64,000 nucleotides of DNA. It comes from Saccharopolyspora_C sp040643635 (GTDB lineage Bacteria; Actinomycetota; Actinomycetes; Mycobacteriales; Pseudonocardiaceae). The notes beneath the pieces are model-generated. The model was given only the letters and a program-made list of their open reading frames with translations. It made no database searches and had not been told where the DNA came from. Made by a program: the position numbers and the translations under genes. Of this stretch, positions 17,062-26,427 are shown piece by piece (position 1 is the first letter of the stretch; every line of letters starts with the position of its first letter). Where the stretch lies: assembly GCF_040643635.1 (NCBI RefSeq), contig NZ_JBEYUS010000014.1:1-64000 (forward strand), in the 5' to 3' direction.

Positions 17062-19097
17062 CAGGTGGTGGTGCGCCAGGACTGGAGCTCGGTGATGCCG
17101 ACGGCTCCGCCGTCCGCGCGCTCCGGGGTGATCCGCAACGCGTCGGTGCGCACCGGCGGGTCCGGCCGCACGCGGGCGGGTTCGCCGGGGACCGGCGGGC
17201 TCGTCGGCAGGTCCACCCACTCCGCGCCGCGCCGGTACTGCAGCCGGTACGAGTCGGGGGTGCGCACCTCGCCGCCGTCGTCGTAGAACGAGATCCGCAC
17301 GTCCGAGACGTCGATCGGCTCGGCCGTCTCGACCTGCAGGTGGTCGATGGCGTTCGGGCTGCCGTGGTTCGTCCACCGGGTGCCGGGCCGGTCGAGGTGG
17401 AAGTCCTGCCCGTCGATCGCCTCACCCGGTTCGTCGCCTTCCCCGGAGTAGGTGGCGGTGGCCGTCGGGAACCCCTCGCCGTCCGCGTTGACCAGGTCGT
17501 CGACCTGCTCCGGGAGGTCCGGCGCCCGGCCCGCGACCGGCAGCCGCACCGGAGCCAGGTCGTCCTGCCGGTGCACCTCGGCGCCGTCGACGAGCACGCG
17601 CAGCCCGGCGCCCGTGCCGTAGTGCCGGCCGTCCCGGTCCCACACCACGCTCAGGTCGTGCCCGTGGTACGCGACGTCCTCCACCGCGAAGTGGTCCCAG
17701 TCGCCGGGGACGAGCGGGGCGATCCGCACGGTGTCGTCCTGCTGCGGGCGGATGCCGAGCAGCCCGGACAGCACCAGGTCGGTGTAGGTGGAGTGGTTGT
17801 AGTCCTCGCTGTGCCCGGGCGAGTCGTACAGCCACCGGTCCTCGTCGGGGTGGTGCGCTTCGGCGACGTAGGGCTCGCCGTCCTTGCGCTGGGTGAGCGC
17901 GTAGCCGCGCAGCAGCTCGTAGTAGTCCTGCCGGTCCACGTGCCGCTGCGCGGGCTGCTCGTCGAGCAGCTTCGCCAGCGCGGTCAGCGTCTGGCTGGTC
18001 GCGTACGGCCAGCTCGGCCCGGACCAGCGGCAGCAGCCCTCCTCGGCCTCGTGCAGGTACCAGGGACTGCGTCGCTCCACAGTGGTCGGTCCGTGCGCGG
18101 CGGCGAAGCCCTCCGGGTCGGTCAGCTGGTCCCACGCGCCGGCGCGCTCCGGCCCGGCCATGCCGAAGTACCAGGGCACGAAGCCCATCTGCTCGCGGTC
18201 CGAGATCGGGGTGCGGTCCGGGTTCCCGTCGCGCATCACGTGCTTGTAGAAGCCGTCGTCCAGCAGCTTCTCGTCCACAGTGGACTTGAGCTGGTCGGCG
18301 CGGCGCTCGTAGTCCGCGGCTCCGGCGTCATCCCCGGTGCGGCGCAGCAGGCTCGCGATCGCCTTCGCATCGCCGTACTGGTAGGCGTTCAGCGTCGGCC
18401 GGAAGCCTTCGCCGCCGTGGTACGGGTCATCGCTCTGGTAGGAGCTCGCGGTGTACTCCATCGCGTCCCACACCGGGGTCTGCCAGTACAGCCCGAGATC
18501 CGCGTCGAACTGCGGGTCCCAGCCGTGCCACTGCTCCTCCAGCGCGGGCAGCTCCGCGGCGGCGCGGTCCCAGCGCCCGTCGACGGAGGCGCGGGCGACG
18601 ACGGCGTCGGCGATCCAGAACGAGTACTGGTGCGCCCAGTCGGTCGTGTTCGGGTTCAGCTCCTCGGTCGCGGGCTTCGGCCCGGCACCGCTGCCGGAGA
18701 GCCAGTAGTCGAGGTAGTCGTCCAAGTAGCGGGTGTCGCGCAGCCACCGGCCCTCGTAGACGTGGTGCCCCGCGGCGGCGGAGATCCCGCCGCCCGGCGC
18801 GGAATAGCCGACGGGGCCGAGGAATTCGGAGACGATCCAGCCGTCGTCCGGGCCGGTGTACTTCAGCGCCTCCTTGAAGGTGCGCCAGCGGTAGTAGTAG
18901 GTGTCCTCGACCGTCGCGTCCGGCAGGTCCACGAACGGGACGTTGTCCCGGTACCAGCCGGGGTCGACGTACCCCGCGAGCTTCTCGTCCCGGTCGATCA
19001 GCCCGCCCGCGCGCGGCTCGGCCGCGGCGCCGCCCGGCAGCAGCCCGGCCAGCAACGTCCCGGCGATCAGCGCGGTGCCCAGCCTCCGTCGGACCAC
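17061..19097 (-). CDS. Secreted (alpha/alpha)6 glycoside hydrolase with C-terminal discoidin-like domain
   Basis: A 678-residue protein with a signal peptide (MVRRRLGTALIAGTLLAGLL, cleavage near GAAA-EP). Residues about 50-480 carry repeated W/Y-rich helices (YYYRWRTFKEALKY, WDAMEYTASSYQ, WPYATSQTLTAL, HSEDYNHSTYTDLVLSGLLG) as in GH63/MGH1-like glycosidases. The last 130 residues form a beta-rich F5/8-type carbohydrate-binding domain. It probably trims an extracellular glycan; the substrate is unknown. The start is taken at the signal peptide; no closely linked sugar transporter is seen. Confidence 0.75.
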   Translation of the reverse strand: MVRRRLGTALIAGTLLAGLLPGGAAAEPRAGGLIDRDEKLAGYVDPGWYRDNVPFVDLPDATVEDTYYYRWRTFKEALKYTGPDDGWIVSEFLGPVGYSAPGGGISAAAGHHVYEGRWLRDTRYLDDYLDYWLSGSGAGPKPATEELNPNTTDWAHQYSFWIADAVVARASVDGRWDRAAAELPALEEQWHGWDPQFDADLGLYWQTPVWDAMEYTASSYQSDDPYHGGEGFRPTLNAYQYGDAKAIASLLRRTGDDAGAADYERRADQLKSTVDEKLLDDGFYKHVMRDGNPDRTPISDREQMGFVPWYFGMAGPERAGAWDQLTDPEGFAAAHGPTTVERRSPWYLHEAEEGCCRWSGPSWPYATSQTLTALAKLLDEQPAQRHVDRQDYYELLRGYALTQRKDGEPYVAEAHHPDEDRWLYDSPGHSEDYNHSTYTDLVLSGLLGIRPQQDDTVRIAPLVPGDWDHFAVEDVAYHGHDLSVVWDRDGRHYGTGAGLRVLVDGAEVHRQDDLAPVRLPVAGRAPDLPEQVDDLVNADGEGFPTATATYSGEGDEPGEAIDGQDFHLDRPGTRWTNHGSPNAIDHLQVETAEPIDVSDVRISFYDDGGEVRTPDSYRLQYRRGAEWVDLPTSPPVPGEPARVRPDPPVRTDALRITPERADGGAVGITELQSWRTTT

Positions 19098-19262
19098 GTC
19101 CGCCCCCCTGCGTCGCAGCGGTGCCTCGGCGCACCGACCACCGCTTCATACCGGATCACCCGCCGGATGTCCCCCGCCCGGCGACTTCTCGAAGCAGCTC
19201 CCGATCACCCGTCCGGCCGCAGCCGGGGTGGCCCGGCTGCCGGACGGGGCCACCCGGGGCGC

Positions 19263-20810
19263 TCAGTTGATGCAGGGGATGCCGTCCGCGGTGATCACGT
19301 CCGCAGCGGCGCCGGAGCGCTGCACCTGGTGGCCGTCGAGGCGGATCAGCGGGGCCGGGGCGAGTTCGCCGACGTTCGGATCGTCGTAGTCCGCGCCCAG
19401 CAGCACCTGCACGTGCCCGCGCGGCTGCGCCGGATCGGCCGCGGTCGCCAGGCCGCCGAGGTGTTCGGCGATGAACGCCGCCACCTCGGCGTCGTCCGGA
19501 TGGTGGGTGACCCGCGAGGTGGCGGTGAGCGGCCCGTCCGCGACCTCGCCGACGGCGATGTCCTCGGCGCCGAGCTCGGCCTGCACGCGACCGGCCATGC
19601 CGCCGGTGTCGGTGCCGTTGAGCACGTCGGCCACGGCGCTCTCCAGCGCGACGGGGCGCGGCGGCGCGGCGGGCAGCCCGTCGTTGACCCGGCCGATGGT
19701 CAGCTGCACCTTGTGCGGGTTGACCTGCACGGCCTGCCCGTCGGGCGTGTCGTGCTCGGGGTCCTCCACGGGGATGGTGCCGAAGGTGATGTCGCCGCCC
19801 GCGAGACCGCGCAGGTCCGCGGCGAAGGCCAGCGGGTCCCAGCCCTCGTCGAGCACCACGGACTGCTCCACCGCCGTGAAGATCCGGTCCAGCTTCGCCG
19901 GGTTCGCCAGCGTCCCGGTGGCGAGCATCGCGCGGGCCAGCCCCGCCAGGAACGCCTGCTGCCGCTGCACCCGGTCCAGGTCGCCGCGCAGCAGCCCGTG
20001 CCGCTGGCGCACGAAGGCCAGCGCGTCCCCGCCGGAGATGCGCTGGCGCCCGGCGGCGAAGCGGGCCCCCGAGTACGGGTCGTCCACCGCGTCGTTCAAG
20101 CAGACCTCGACGCCGCCGATCGCCTTGGTGAGCTGGTAGAAGCCCAGCAGGTTCACCTCGGCGTAGTGGTCCACGTCGACGCCGGTGAGCTGCTGCACGG
20201 TCCGCACCAGCAGCTTGCGGCCGCCGTCGGCGGAACCGCGCTCCAGCGCCGCGGGATCGGTGACGCCCTGGGCCTCCAACCGCTTCCGCTCCGCCGCCTT
20301 GCCCCGCCCGTACGCAGAATTGATCTTGTGGTGGCCGTGGCCCGGCACGTCCACGTACGAATCGCGCGGCAGCGAGTACGCCACCGCCCGCGACCGGTCC
20401 GCGGGCACGTGCAGCAGGATCAGCGTGTCGGTGAGGCTGGAACCGCTGTCCTCGGTGTGCAGCTCGCGCAGCACCTCCGGCGGCAACGGATCGCCGTGCG
20501 CGTCGGTCCGGCCGTCCAAGCCGACCAGCAGGACGTCCAGCGAGCCGTCCGCCTTGGCCCCCGCCGTCACGTCGCTGGTCGCCAGCCCGCCGCGGAGCGC
20601 GCCGAGGGTGTTCCAGCCGTAACCGGTCACCAGCAGCACCAGCGTCGAGACGAGCGCCACCAGGGTGCGCCCCGCCGCGCGCAGCGCCCGCGAGCCGCGG
20701 CGCCGGACCGGCGGCCCGGTCGGCGGCATCGGGAGGACCTGCTCGGCGTCGGCGAGATCACCGCGGAACCGGATGGTGCGGCCGGACTTCGAACCACCGT
20801 CGCCGACCAC
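19263..20810 (-). CDS. LytR-CpsA-Psr (LCP) family cell-wall ligase
   Basis: LCP enzymes attach polymers such as arabinogalactan or teichoic acid from lipid carriers to peptidoglycan. The 515-residue protein has a cytoplasmic basic head, one membrane helix (LVALVSTLVLLVTGYGW), an LCP domain with LTDTLILLH, SLPRDSYVDV, KINSAY and FVRQRHGLLRGDLDRVQRQQ (the pyrophosphate-binding Arg/Asp set), and a C-terminal LytR_C domain. The start is GTG at 20810. It is divergent from tatA; the operator region 20811-21000 shows no clear motif. Confidence 0.92.
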   Translation of the reverse strand: MVGDGGSKSGRTIRFRGDLADAEQVLPMPPTGPPVRRRGSRALRAAGRTLVALVSTLVLLVTGYGWNTLGALRGGLATSDVTAGAKADGSLDVLLVGLDGRTDAHGDPLPPEVLRELHTEDSGSSLTDTLILLHVPADRSRAVAYSLPRDSYVDVPGHGHHKINSAYGRGKAAERKRLEAQGVTDPAALERGSADGGRKLLVRTVQQLTGVDVDHYAEVNLLGFYQLTKAIGGVEVCLNDAVDDPYSGARFAAGRQRISGGDALAFVRQRHGLLRGDLDRVQRQQAFLAGLARAMLATGTLANPAKLDRIFTAVEQSVVLDEGWDPLAFAADLRGLAGGDITFGTIPVEDPEHDTPDGQAVQVNPHKVQLTIGRVNDGLPAAPPRPVALESAVADVLNGTDTGGMAGRVQAELGAEDIAVGEVADGPLTATSRVTHHPDDAEVAAFIAEHLGGLATAADPAQPRGHVQVLLGADYDDPNVGELAPAPLIRLDGHQVQRSGAAADVITADGIPCIN

Positions 20811-21000
20811 GCGCTCTCCTCACCCCGCGCCCGGAGCCGGGCCGCTGCTTCCGCTGCCCGCGGGAAGCAGGCCCGCACGACGAGCGACAGAGTACTCGGG
20901 CGTTCCCGGCGGCCCGCCGAGGTGAGCGCGGTGCGCGGCCGGCGGTGTGCCACTGTGGGAGACCGGATCGGGGGAACGCGACGACGAGAGGGACGAGACC

Positions 21001-21213
21001 ATGAGCATGCCGGGTGGATGGGAGCTGGTGCTCATCGCGGGCGTGCTGGTGCTGCTGTTCGGCTCCAGCAAGCTGCCGGAGATGGCCCGTTCGCTGGGCC
21101 AGTCCGCGCGAGTGCTCAAAGCGGAGGCGCGCGGCATGAAGGAGGACGCCCGGCCGACCGCGGGAAGCGAGCACGGATCGACGAGCCGGGCGGGGCAGAG
21201 CTCGGCGGGCTAG
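21001..21213 (+). CDS. tatA: TatA-family twin-arginine translocase subunit
   Basis: A 70-residue protein with one membrane helix (WELVLIAGVLVLLFG), the hinge SSKLPEMARSLG and an amphipathic helix, all hallmarks of TatA. GAGGGA precedes the ATG at 21001. It is on its own without tatC, so it is an extra TatA. The last codons and the stop lie within a 15-bp repeat array, and the reading frame would continue openly past the stop. It could help export the Tat-signal enzyme at 35315, but that link is not shown by position. Confidence 0.85.
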   Translation: MSMPGGWELVLIAGVLVLLFGSSKLPEMARSLGQSARVLKAEARGMKEDARPTAGSEHGSTSRAGQSSAG

Positions 21214-21480
21214 CACTCGGCAGGGCAGGACTCGGCGAACCAGGGCTCGGCGGAGCAGGGCTCGGCGGAGCAGGCGCCCGGTCGGACCGGGCGCCCCGGC
21301 GGGCCGGACGCCCGGGCGGACCATGATCCCCGAAGGACCAGGCACCCGGGCTGACCAGGCACCCGGGTGGACAATGCTCCCCGACGGGCCGGACGTCGGG
21401 CGGATCGGATGCTCGGCGGACTTGAGCCTCAGCGGACCTGAGACTCGGCGGACGGACGCCCGAGCGGGCCGGGTCGGGCG
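21196..21480. repeat. Repeat array running out of tatA
   Basis: Five consecutive 15-bp units (21196-21270), such as CAGGACTCGGCGAAC and two exact CAGGGCTCGGCGGAG copies, start inside tatA and continue past its stop at 21211-21213. Beyond 21270 come related 15-17 bp blocks (GACCAGGCACCCGGG twice, CTCGGCGGAC several times). The rest of the gap to 21590 is G/C-rich with no gene I can support. Confidence 0.7.
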
Positions 21481-21590
21481 GACCGGTCCTCGCCGCGAGC
21501 CGTCCGCACCACCGACCTCGCCGCCGCCGCACCACCAGCCGCGCCGCACCCGGAGCCGCACCGCACGCGCCCGGGCGGCACGACCGCCCG

Positions 21591-22913
21591 TCAGTCCCAG
21601 GCCACCGGCAGCGAGTGCACCCCGTAGATGACCATCTCGGTGCGCAGCCCGACCTCCGCGGGCGGGACGGCCAGCCGCAGCCCGGGCAGCCGCGCCAGCA
21701 GTTCCGCCAGCCCGATGCGCAGTTCCACCCGCGCCAGCTGCTGCCCCAGGCACTGGTGCACGCCGTGCCCGAACGCCAAGTGGTGGTTGCGGGTGCGCCG
21801 CACGTCCAGCCGGTCCGGTTCGGGCCAGCGGCCGGGGTCCCGGTCCACTTCGGGCAGCGACACCATCACGGTGTCCCCGGCGCGGACGGTGACCCCGCCC
21901 AGCTCGACGTCCTGCACCGCGACCCGCACCGGCCCGGTGTGCACCACGGACAGGTAGCGCAGCAGCTCCTCCACCGCGGTGTCGATCAGGCCGGGTTCCG
22001 CGCGCAGCGCCGCGAGCTGGTCCGGGTGCTCCAGCAGCGCGAAGGTGCCGAGAGCGAGCATGTTCGCGGTGGTCTCGTGCCCCGCGCCGAGCAGCATCGA
22101 GGCGATGTCGACCAGCTCCCGGTCGGTCAGCGCCGGGTCCGCGTCGCCGTGCACCAGCCCGGAGATCAGGTCGTCGGTGGGGTGGGCCCGCTTGTCCGCG
22201 ACGAGGCCGCGCATGAACTCGTCCTGCTCGGCGTAGGCCCGCAACCGGGTGGCCTCGTCCGCGTCCAGGTTCACCAGCACGGCGGTGCGGTCCTGGAACC
22301 CGTCGCGGTCGGCGGGGGCGACGCCGAGCAGTTCGCAGATCACCAGCGAGGGCAGCGGCAGCGCGAAGTCGGCCACCAGGTCGGCCGGGGCGCCCGCGGC
22401 CCGCATCGCCTCGACGTGCTCGACGGCGATCTCCCGCACCCTGGCTTCGAGCGCCCGCATCCGCCGCACGGTGAACTGGCCGACGAGCAGCTTGCGCAGC
22501 CGGGTGTGCTCGGGCGGGTCCATGAAGATGAACCGGCCGCTGGTGGACGGCCGGTCGGTGACCGGGCAGCCGCCGGTGCCCGCGGCGACGGCGGCCTGGT
22601 GGGCCACCACCTGCTCGGGGTCGAGCTGCATGGCGTTGGGGTGGCGGTGGGTGTCGGCGCTGAACCGCTCGTCGGTGAGCAGCGCCTTCGATTCGGCGAA
22701 CCCGGTGACCATCCACAGGTGCGCGCCGTTGCGCAGCCGCACGCCCGCCACCGGGCCCTGCGCCCGCACCTCGTCGAGGCCGGGTGGCGGGGCGAACGGG
22801 TCGGTACCGCGCGCCATGAGCTCCGGTGGCAGCGGGCGCCGGATCAGCACGTCGGTCGAGACGGCGGAGTCGTCGGTGTCGGGGGTGGAGGTCCGGTCGC
22901 CGGTGGTGGTCAT
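21591..22913 (-). CDS. Cytochrome P450
   Basis: A 440-residue soluble P450. The I-helix AGHETTAN carries the acid-threonine pair, EELLR is the K-helix ExxR and FGHGVHQCLGQQLAR is the haem-cysteine loop. FMDPPEHTRLRKLLVGQF is typical of CYP105-like actinobacterial enzymes. The ATG at 22913 with AGAGGA five bases upstream gives the expected length. No ferredoxin gene adjoins it. Substrate is unknown. Confidence 0.92.
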   Translation of the reverse strand: MTTTGDRTSTPDTDDSAVSTDVLIRRPLPPELMARGTDPFAPPPGLDEVRAQGPVAGVRLRNGAHLWMVTGFAESKALLTDERFSADTHRHPNAMQLDPEQVVAHQAAVAAGTGGCPVTDRPSTSGRFIFMDPPEHTRLRKLLVGQFTVRRMRALEARVREIAVEHVEAMRAAGAPADLVADFALPLPSLVICELLGVAPADRDGFQDRTAVLVNLDADEATRLRAYAEQDEFMRGLVADKRAHPTDDLISGLVHGDADPALTDRELVDIASMLLGAGHETTANMLALGTFALLEHPDQLAALRAEPGLIDTAVEELLRYLSVVHTGPVRVAVQDVELGGVTVRAGDTVMVSLPEVDRDPGRWPEPDRLDVRRTRNHHLAFGHGVHQCLGQQLARVELRIGLAELLARLPGLRLAVPPAEVGLRTEMVIYGVHSLPVAWD

Positions 22914-23020
22914 CGAGGTCCTCTCGTCGCTCGGGAGCGCCCGGTTCCGGCGGCGCGGACTGCGGACCGCGCCGGTTCCGGAACCACCGACCACGGTACG
23001 CGGAGCGCGATCACGCGCGG

Positions 23021-24484
23021 CTACGCGGAAATCGGCGGCCGCGCGTCCGACCACGGCACCGCCCGCTCCAGCTGGGCGGCGAGCCGGATCAGCACGTCCT
23101 CCCGCCCGTAGGCGGCGACGAGCTGCACGCCGATCGGCAGGCCATCGGCGCGGTGCAGCGGCAGCGAGATCGCGGGCTGCCCGGTGAGGTTGAACGGCGC
23201 GGTGAACGCGATGCGCGCGGCGGTCTCCGCGAGCAGCACCAGCGGGTCCTGCTCGGGTGCGAGCAGGCCGAGCGGGGCGGGCGGTTCCGGCAGGGTGGGC
23301 ACGAGCAGCACGTCGAACTCGTCCTCCCACAGCGCGGCGAGCCTGCGGGACCAGGCCTGCGCGGAGGCCATGCCCGCGAGCCACTGCGCGGCGGTCACCG
23401 CGGCGCCCTGCTCGGCTAGCAGCGCGGTCATCGGCTCCAGCTCGGTCAGCTCGATGCGCCTGCCGAGGCGCTGCGACCAGCGCTCCAGCTCCCAGGCGGC
23501 GGTGGCGCCGAACACGGTCGCCATCGAGGCCATCGGCTCGGCGTCGTCCAGCGGGGCGGCCGCGGTGGGCGCCACGTGGTGGCCGAGCTCGGCCAGCGAC
23601 CGGGCGGCCCCGTCGACGGCGGCCGCGCAGTCCGGGTGCACCGGTCCGCCGCCGGGCCGTTCGGTGCGGAAGCCGATGCGCAGCGCGCCGGGCTCAGCCT
23701 GGACCTCGTCGCGGTACGGCCGGGCGGGCGGTGGCGCGGTGTACGGATCGCCGGGCGCCATCCCGGCGATCGCGTCGAGCACCGCGGCCGTGTCCCGCAC
23801 CGAGCGGGTGAGCACGTGCTCGTGCGTCACCGGACCCCAGTACTCGCCGTGGCCGGGGCCGAGGGAGGTGCGGGCCCTGGTCGGCTTCAGCCCGACGAGC
23901 CCGCAGCTGCTCGCCGGGATGCGGATCGATCCGGCCATGTCGTTGGCGTGCGCGACGGGGACGAGTCCGGCGGCGACGGCGGCGGCCGCGCCACCGCTGG
24001 AACCGCCCGGCGAATGCGCCGGGTTCCAGGGGTTGCGCGTCGGCCCGTGCGCGAGCGGTTCGGTGGTGATGCTCATGGCCAGTTCGGACAGGTTCGTCTT
24101 GCCGCAGAACACGAATCCGGCGGCGCGGAACCGGGCCGCCAGGTGCGAGTCCTCCTGCTCGACCCATCCCGCGTCGCGCAGCACCCGGAGCCCGGCGTGC
24201 AGCGGGTCGCCCGCCGAGTGGCAGACGGCGTCCTTGAGCAGCATCGGCACGCCGCGGAACGGCCCGGCGGGCAGGTCCGGGTCGGCGGCCTGCGCCAGCG
24301 CCTTCTCGAACAGCGGGGTGATCACCGAGTTGAGCTCGCCGTCGACGCGCTCGATGCGGTCCACGGCGGCTTCGACGAGTTCCCGCGGAGACACCTCGCC
24401 GCGGCGGACCAGCTCGGCCTGCGCGGTGGCGTCCAGCCAGGTGAGCTCGCCGTCGCGCAGATCTTCCCGCACCGCTTCCGCCAT
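23021..24484 (-). CDS. Amidase-signature hydrolase
   Basis: A 487-residue amidase. The catalytic Lys lies in LLKDAV and the Ser-Ser-Lys set in GGSSGGAAAAVAAG and AGSIRIPASSCGLVGLKP. HANDMAGSIRIPAS resembles the 6-aminohexanoate-cyclic-dimer (NylA-like) branch rather than GatA, and no GatB/C is near. The ATG at 24484 with GGGAG upstream fits. It is divergent from a GNAT gene. Substrate is unknown. Confidence 0.88.
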   Translation of the reverse strand: MAEAVREDLRDGELTWLDATAQAELVRRGEVSPRELVEAAVDRIERVDGELNSVITPLFEKALAQAADPDLPAGPFRGVPMLLKDAVCHSAGDPLHAGLRVLRDAGWVEQEDSHLAARFRAAGFVFCGKTNLSELAMSITTEPLAHGPTRNPWNPAHSPGGSSGGAAAAVAAGLVPVAHANDMAGSIRIPASSCGLVGLKPTRARTSLGPGHGEYWGPVTHEHVLTRSVRDTAAVLDAIAGMAPGDPYTAPPPARPYRDEVQAEPGALRIGFRTERPGGGPVHPDCAAAVDGAARSLAELGHHVAPTAAAPLDDAEPMASMATVFGATAAWELERWSQRLGRRIELTELEPMTALLAEQGAAVTAAQWLAGMASAQAWSRRLAALWEDEFDVLLVPTLPEPPAPLGLLAPEQDPLVLLAETAARIAFTAPFNLTGQPAISLPLHRADGLPIGVQLVAAYGREDVLIRLAAQLERAVPWSDARPPISA

Positions 24485-24673
24485 GCCGACACTCCCGCCG
24501 CAGTCGAGGAATTCCCGTCGTCGATCACCCTGCCACGCCGCCCCGCCGCGCAGGTCGGCCGCGTGGGACGGACCTGCGGAACCCACGGAAGGCCCAGCCG
24601 AACCCGCCTTCCAGCTGATCACGCATTGCTACGATGAGATCACCAGGTGTGCCCCGAACGGGAGGTGCGGACG

Positions 24674-25477
24674 ATGACGGCGATCGACGCGGCAGCGGTG
24701 GAATCCCTGCATCAGCTGACCGGCGGCTGGCGCACCCTGGTGCTCGACGCCGACCCGGCCGCCGACGTGCGCGACCTGCCGGGTGTGGCGGTGCGCTGGG
24801 CGGAGTCGCGGTTCGCGTTCTGGAACTGCGTCACCTTGACCGAGCACGGCCTCGGCGCGGACCTGCTCCCGGAGCGGCTGGCGCAGGCCGCGGCGATCAT
24901 GCGGGAGAAGCAGGGCACCGGGTTCCTGTGGCTGTTCGAGGACCTGCTGGACCCGGCGGCCCGCGCCGAGCTGCCCGCGGCCGCCGAGCGCGCCGGGCTG
25001 GACCTGGCGTTCTCCGGCGCCGGCATGGCGGGCGACGTCCTGCCGCTGCCGGACCCCGAGCACCCGCTGCTGGAGTTCGTGCGGGTCCGCACCGAGGAGC
25101 AGCTGCTGGCCTACGCGGACCTGAACTCCCGCGCCTACGGCTTCCCGCTCGCCGACGGCCGGGACGGGCTGGCCGGTTCGCGGCTGTGGCGCACCGACGT
25201 GCACGCCTACCTCGGGTTGCGGGACGGCGTACCGGTGACGGCGGCCGCGACCGTCCCGTGCGCGGGCAGGCTGTTCGTGGTGCTGGTGGCCACCGATCCG
25301 GAGCAGGAGCGGCAGGGCTTCGGCGAGGCGGTCACGCGCAAGGCGCTGCACGAGGGCGCCCGCGCCACCGGCCTCACCCGTGCGACCCTGCACGCCACCG
25401 CAGCGGGCGCCCCCGTCTACCCGCGCATCGGCTTCGTCCCGAACACCCCGATCCACTTCTACGCCCTGCGCCCCTGA
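24674..25477 (+). CDS. GNAT-family N-acetyltransferase
   Basis: A 267-residue protein. The acetyl-CoA-binding C-terminal half has VATDPEQERQGFGEAVTRKAL (motif A, Q/R-x-x-G-x-G/A form) and YPRIGFVPNTPIHFYAL at the end. The N-terminal half is a degenerate GNAT-like domain. GGGAGG precedes the ATG at 24674; a TACGAT box lies upstream near 24631. Substrate is unknown. Confidence 0.85.
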   Translation: MTAIDAAAVESLHQLTGGWRTLVLDADPAADVRDLPGVAVRWAESRFAFWNCVTLTEHGLGADLLPERLAQAAAIMREKQGTGFLWLFEDLLDPAARAELPAAAERAGLDLAFSGAGMAGDVLPLPDPEHPLLEFVRVRTEEQLLAYADLNSRAYGFPLADGRDGLAGSRLWRTDVHAYLGLRDGVPVTAAATVPCAGRLFVVLVATDPEQERQGFGEAVTRKALHEGARATGLTRATLHATAAGAPVYPRIGFVPNTPIHFYALRP

Positions 25478-25529
25478 GCCGGATCGCCCGCGACACTGCC
25501 TGTCTCGCTACTTCTGCCGCGTAGTGCTC

Positions 25530-25744
25530 GGGTGGCGGAACCTCAGCGACTTCCTCGCTGCGGGATCGATGTCTGATGTATGTCCAACACACGGCGACAT
25601 CGCTGTCCTCGCGAGGAAGCCGCTGAGAACCCGCGGCGGTGCCGGTGTCTCAGGTGGTCGTCGGCTCAGCGGCTCCGCCGCTGACAGGAAACCGACACGA
25701 CCCGCCGGGCAGGTTCAGGGACGGGCAGTGCGGTTCCGCCACCC
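25530..25744. repeat. Convergent-junction palindromic element, copy A
   Basis: Outer arms GGGTGGCGGAACC (25530-25542) and GGTTCCGCCACCC (25732-25744) enclose two hairpins. The long one pairs 25542-25558 with 25611-25627 (16 of 17) and has an inner stem CGATGTC/GACATCG. The second pairs TCAGCGGC (25666-25673) with GCCGCTGA (25677-25684). It lies between the convergent GNAT and bioQ genes and probably acts as a two-way terminator. Confidence 0.8.
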
Positions 25745-25783
25745 CGGTGCTACGCGAACCGAGCACCACTAAGGAACTCCAGA

Positions 25784-26335
25784 TCAGTCGACCCGGGCGC
25801 GGAGGCCGTCGAGGACGAGGTCGAGGCTCTGCTCGAAGTCGGCGTGCCCGCCGGGTTCGCGGTCGATGGCGCCCGCGCTGGCGGCTTGCAGCGCGGTCTG
25901 CTCCTCGTTGGTGTGGCCGAACACGAGGTGCAGGAAGGTGCGGGTGGCGACGTCGACCAGTTCGGCGGGCAGTCCCCCGTCGGTGAGCGCGGCCCGCAGC
26001 CTGCCCGCCGGTTCGTCCTCGCCGAGGCCGAAGGTGTGGGCGGTGGCGACGACTTCGGCGCCGTCGCGGTAGGCGAGCATCGCGTCGCGCAGTTCGGTGC
26101 AGATCTCCACCACCCGGGCGTCCCACTCGCGGGCGCGGTGCGGCCGCCGCCCGCGGCGCACGATCTCGTCGGCGACGGCGGCCAGCAACGACTGCTTGTT
26201 CGGCACGTGGTGGTAGAGCGCGCTGGGCTGCACGCCGAGTTCGGCGGCCAGCCGCCGCATGGTCAGCGATTCGAGCCCGTAGTCGTCCAGGACCGCGAGG
26301 GCGCGGTCGATGACGTCGCCGCGGTGGTAGCGCAC
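25784..26335 (-). CDS. bioQ: TetR-family repressor of the biotin genes, BioQ-like
   Basis: A 183-residue regulator. The N-terminal helix-turn-helix is LTMRRLAAELGVQPSALYHHVPNK and the C-terminal part resembles the TetR_C ligand domain. It is divergent from bioB and two TGAAC-N3-GTTCA palindromes lie between the two genes, the form known for actinobacterial BioQ boxes. The start is a GTG at 26335 behind GGGAGGA. It should repress bioBAFD when biotin or a derivative is plentiful, and itself through the same sites. Confidence 0.85.
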   Translation of the reverse strand: MRYHRGDVIDRALAVLDDYGLESLTMRRLAAELGVQPSALYHHVPNKQSLLAAVADEIVRRGRRPHRAREWDARVVEICTELRDAMLAYRDGAEVVATAHTFGLGEDEPAGRLRAALTDGGLPAELVDVATRTFLHLVFGHTNEEQTALQAASAGAIDREPGGHADFEQSLDLVLDGLRARVD

Positions 26336-26376
26336 GTGGTTCCTCCCGTTGACGGTCCGGCACCTCCAGTTTAACC

Positions 26377-26404
26377 TGAACGCCGTTCACCTGAACGGTG
26401 TTCA
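26377..26404. promoter_or_regulatory. Pair of BioQ operators
   Basis: TGAACGCCGTTCA (26377-26389) and TGAACGGTGTTCA (26392-26404) are two 13-bp palindromes with centres 15 bp apart. They sit 40 bp from the bioQ start and 23 bp from bioB, so one occupied region would block both divergent promoters. Confidence 0.85.
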
Positions 26405-26427
26405 GGTCGCCGACCTCTGGAGCAACG

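Noticed and set aside
25380..25772. Open frames across the junction elements near 25.6 kb and 59.7 kb encoding similar peptides (LRTRG...GGRRLSG)
   Set aside because: The similarity comes from the shared palindromic DNA element; one frame is on the plus strand and the other on the minus strand, and neither has start signals. I treat them as spurious.
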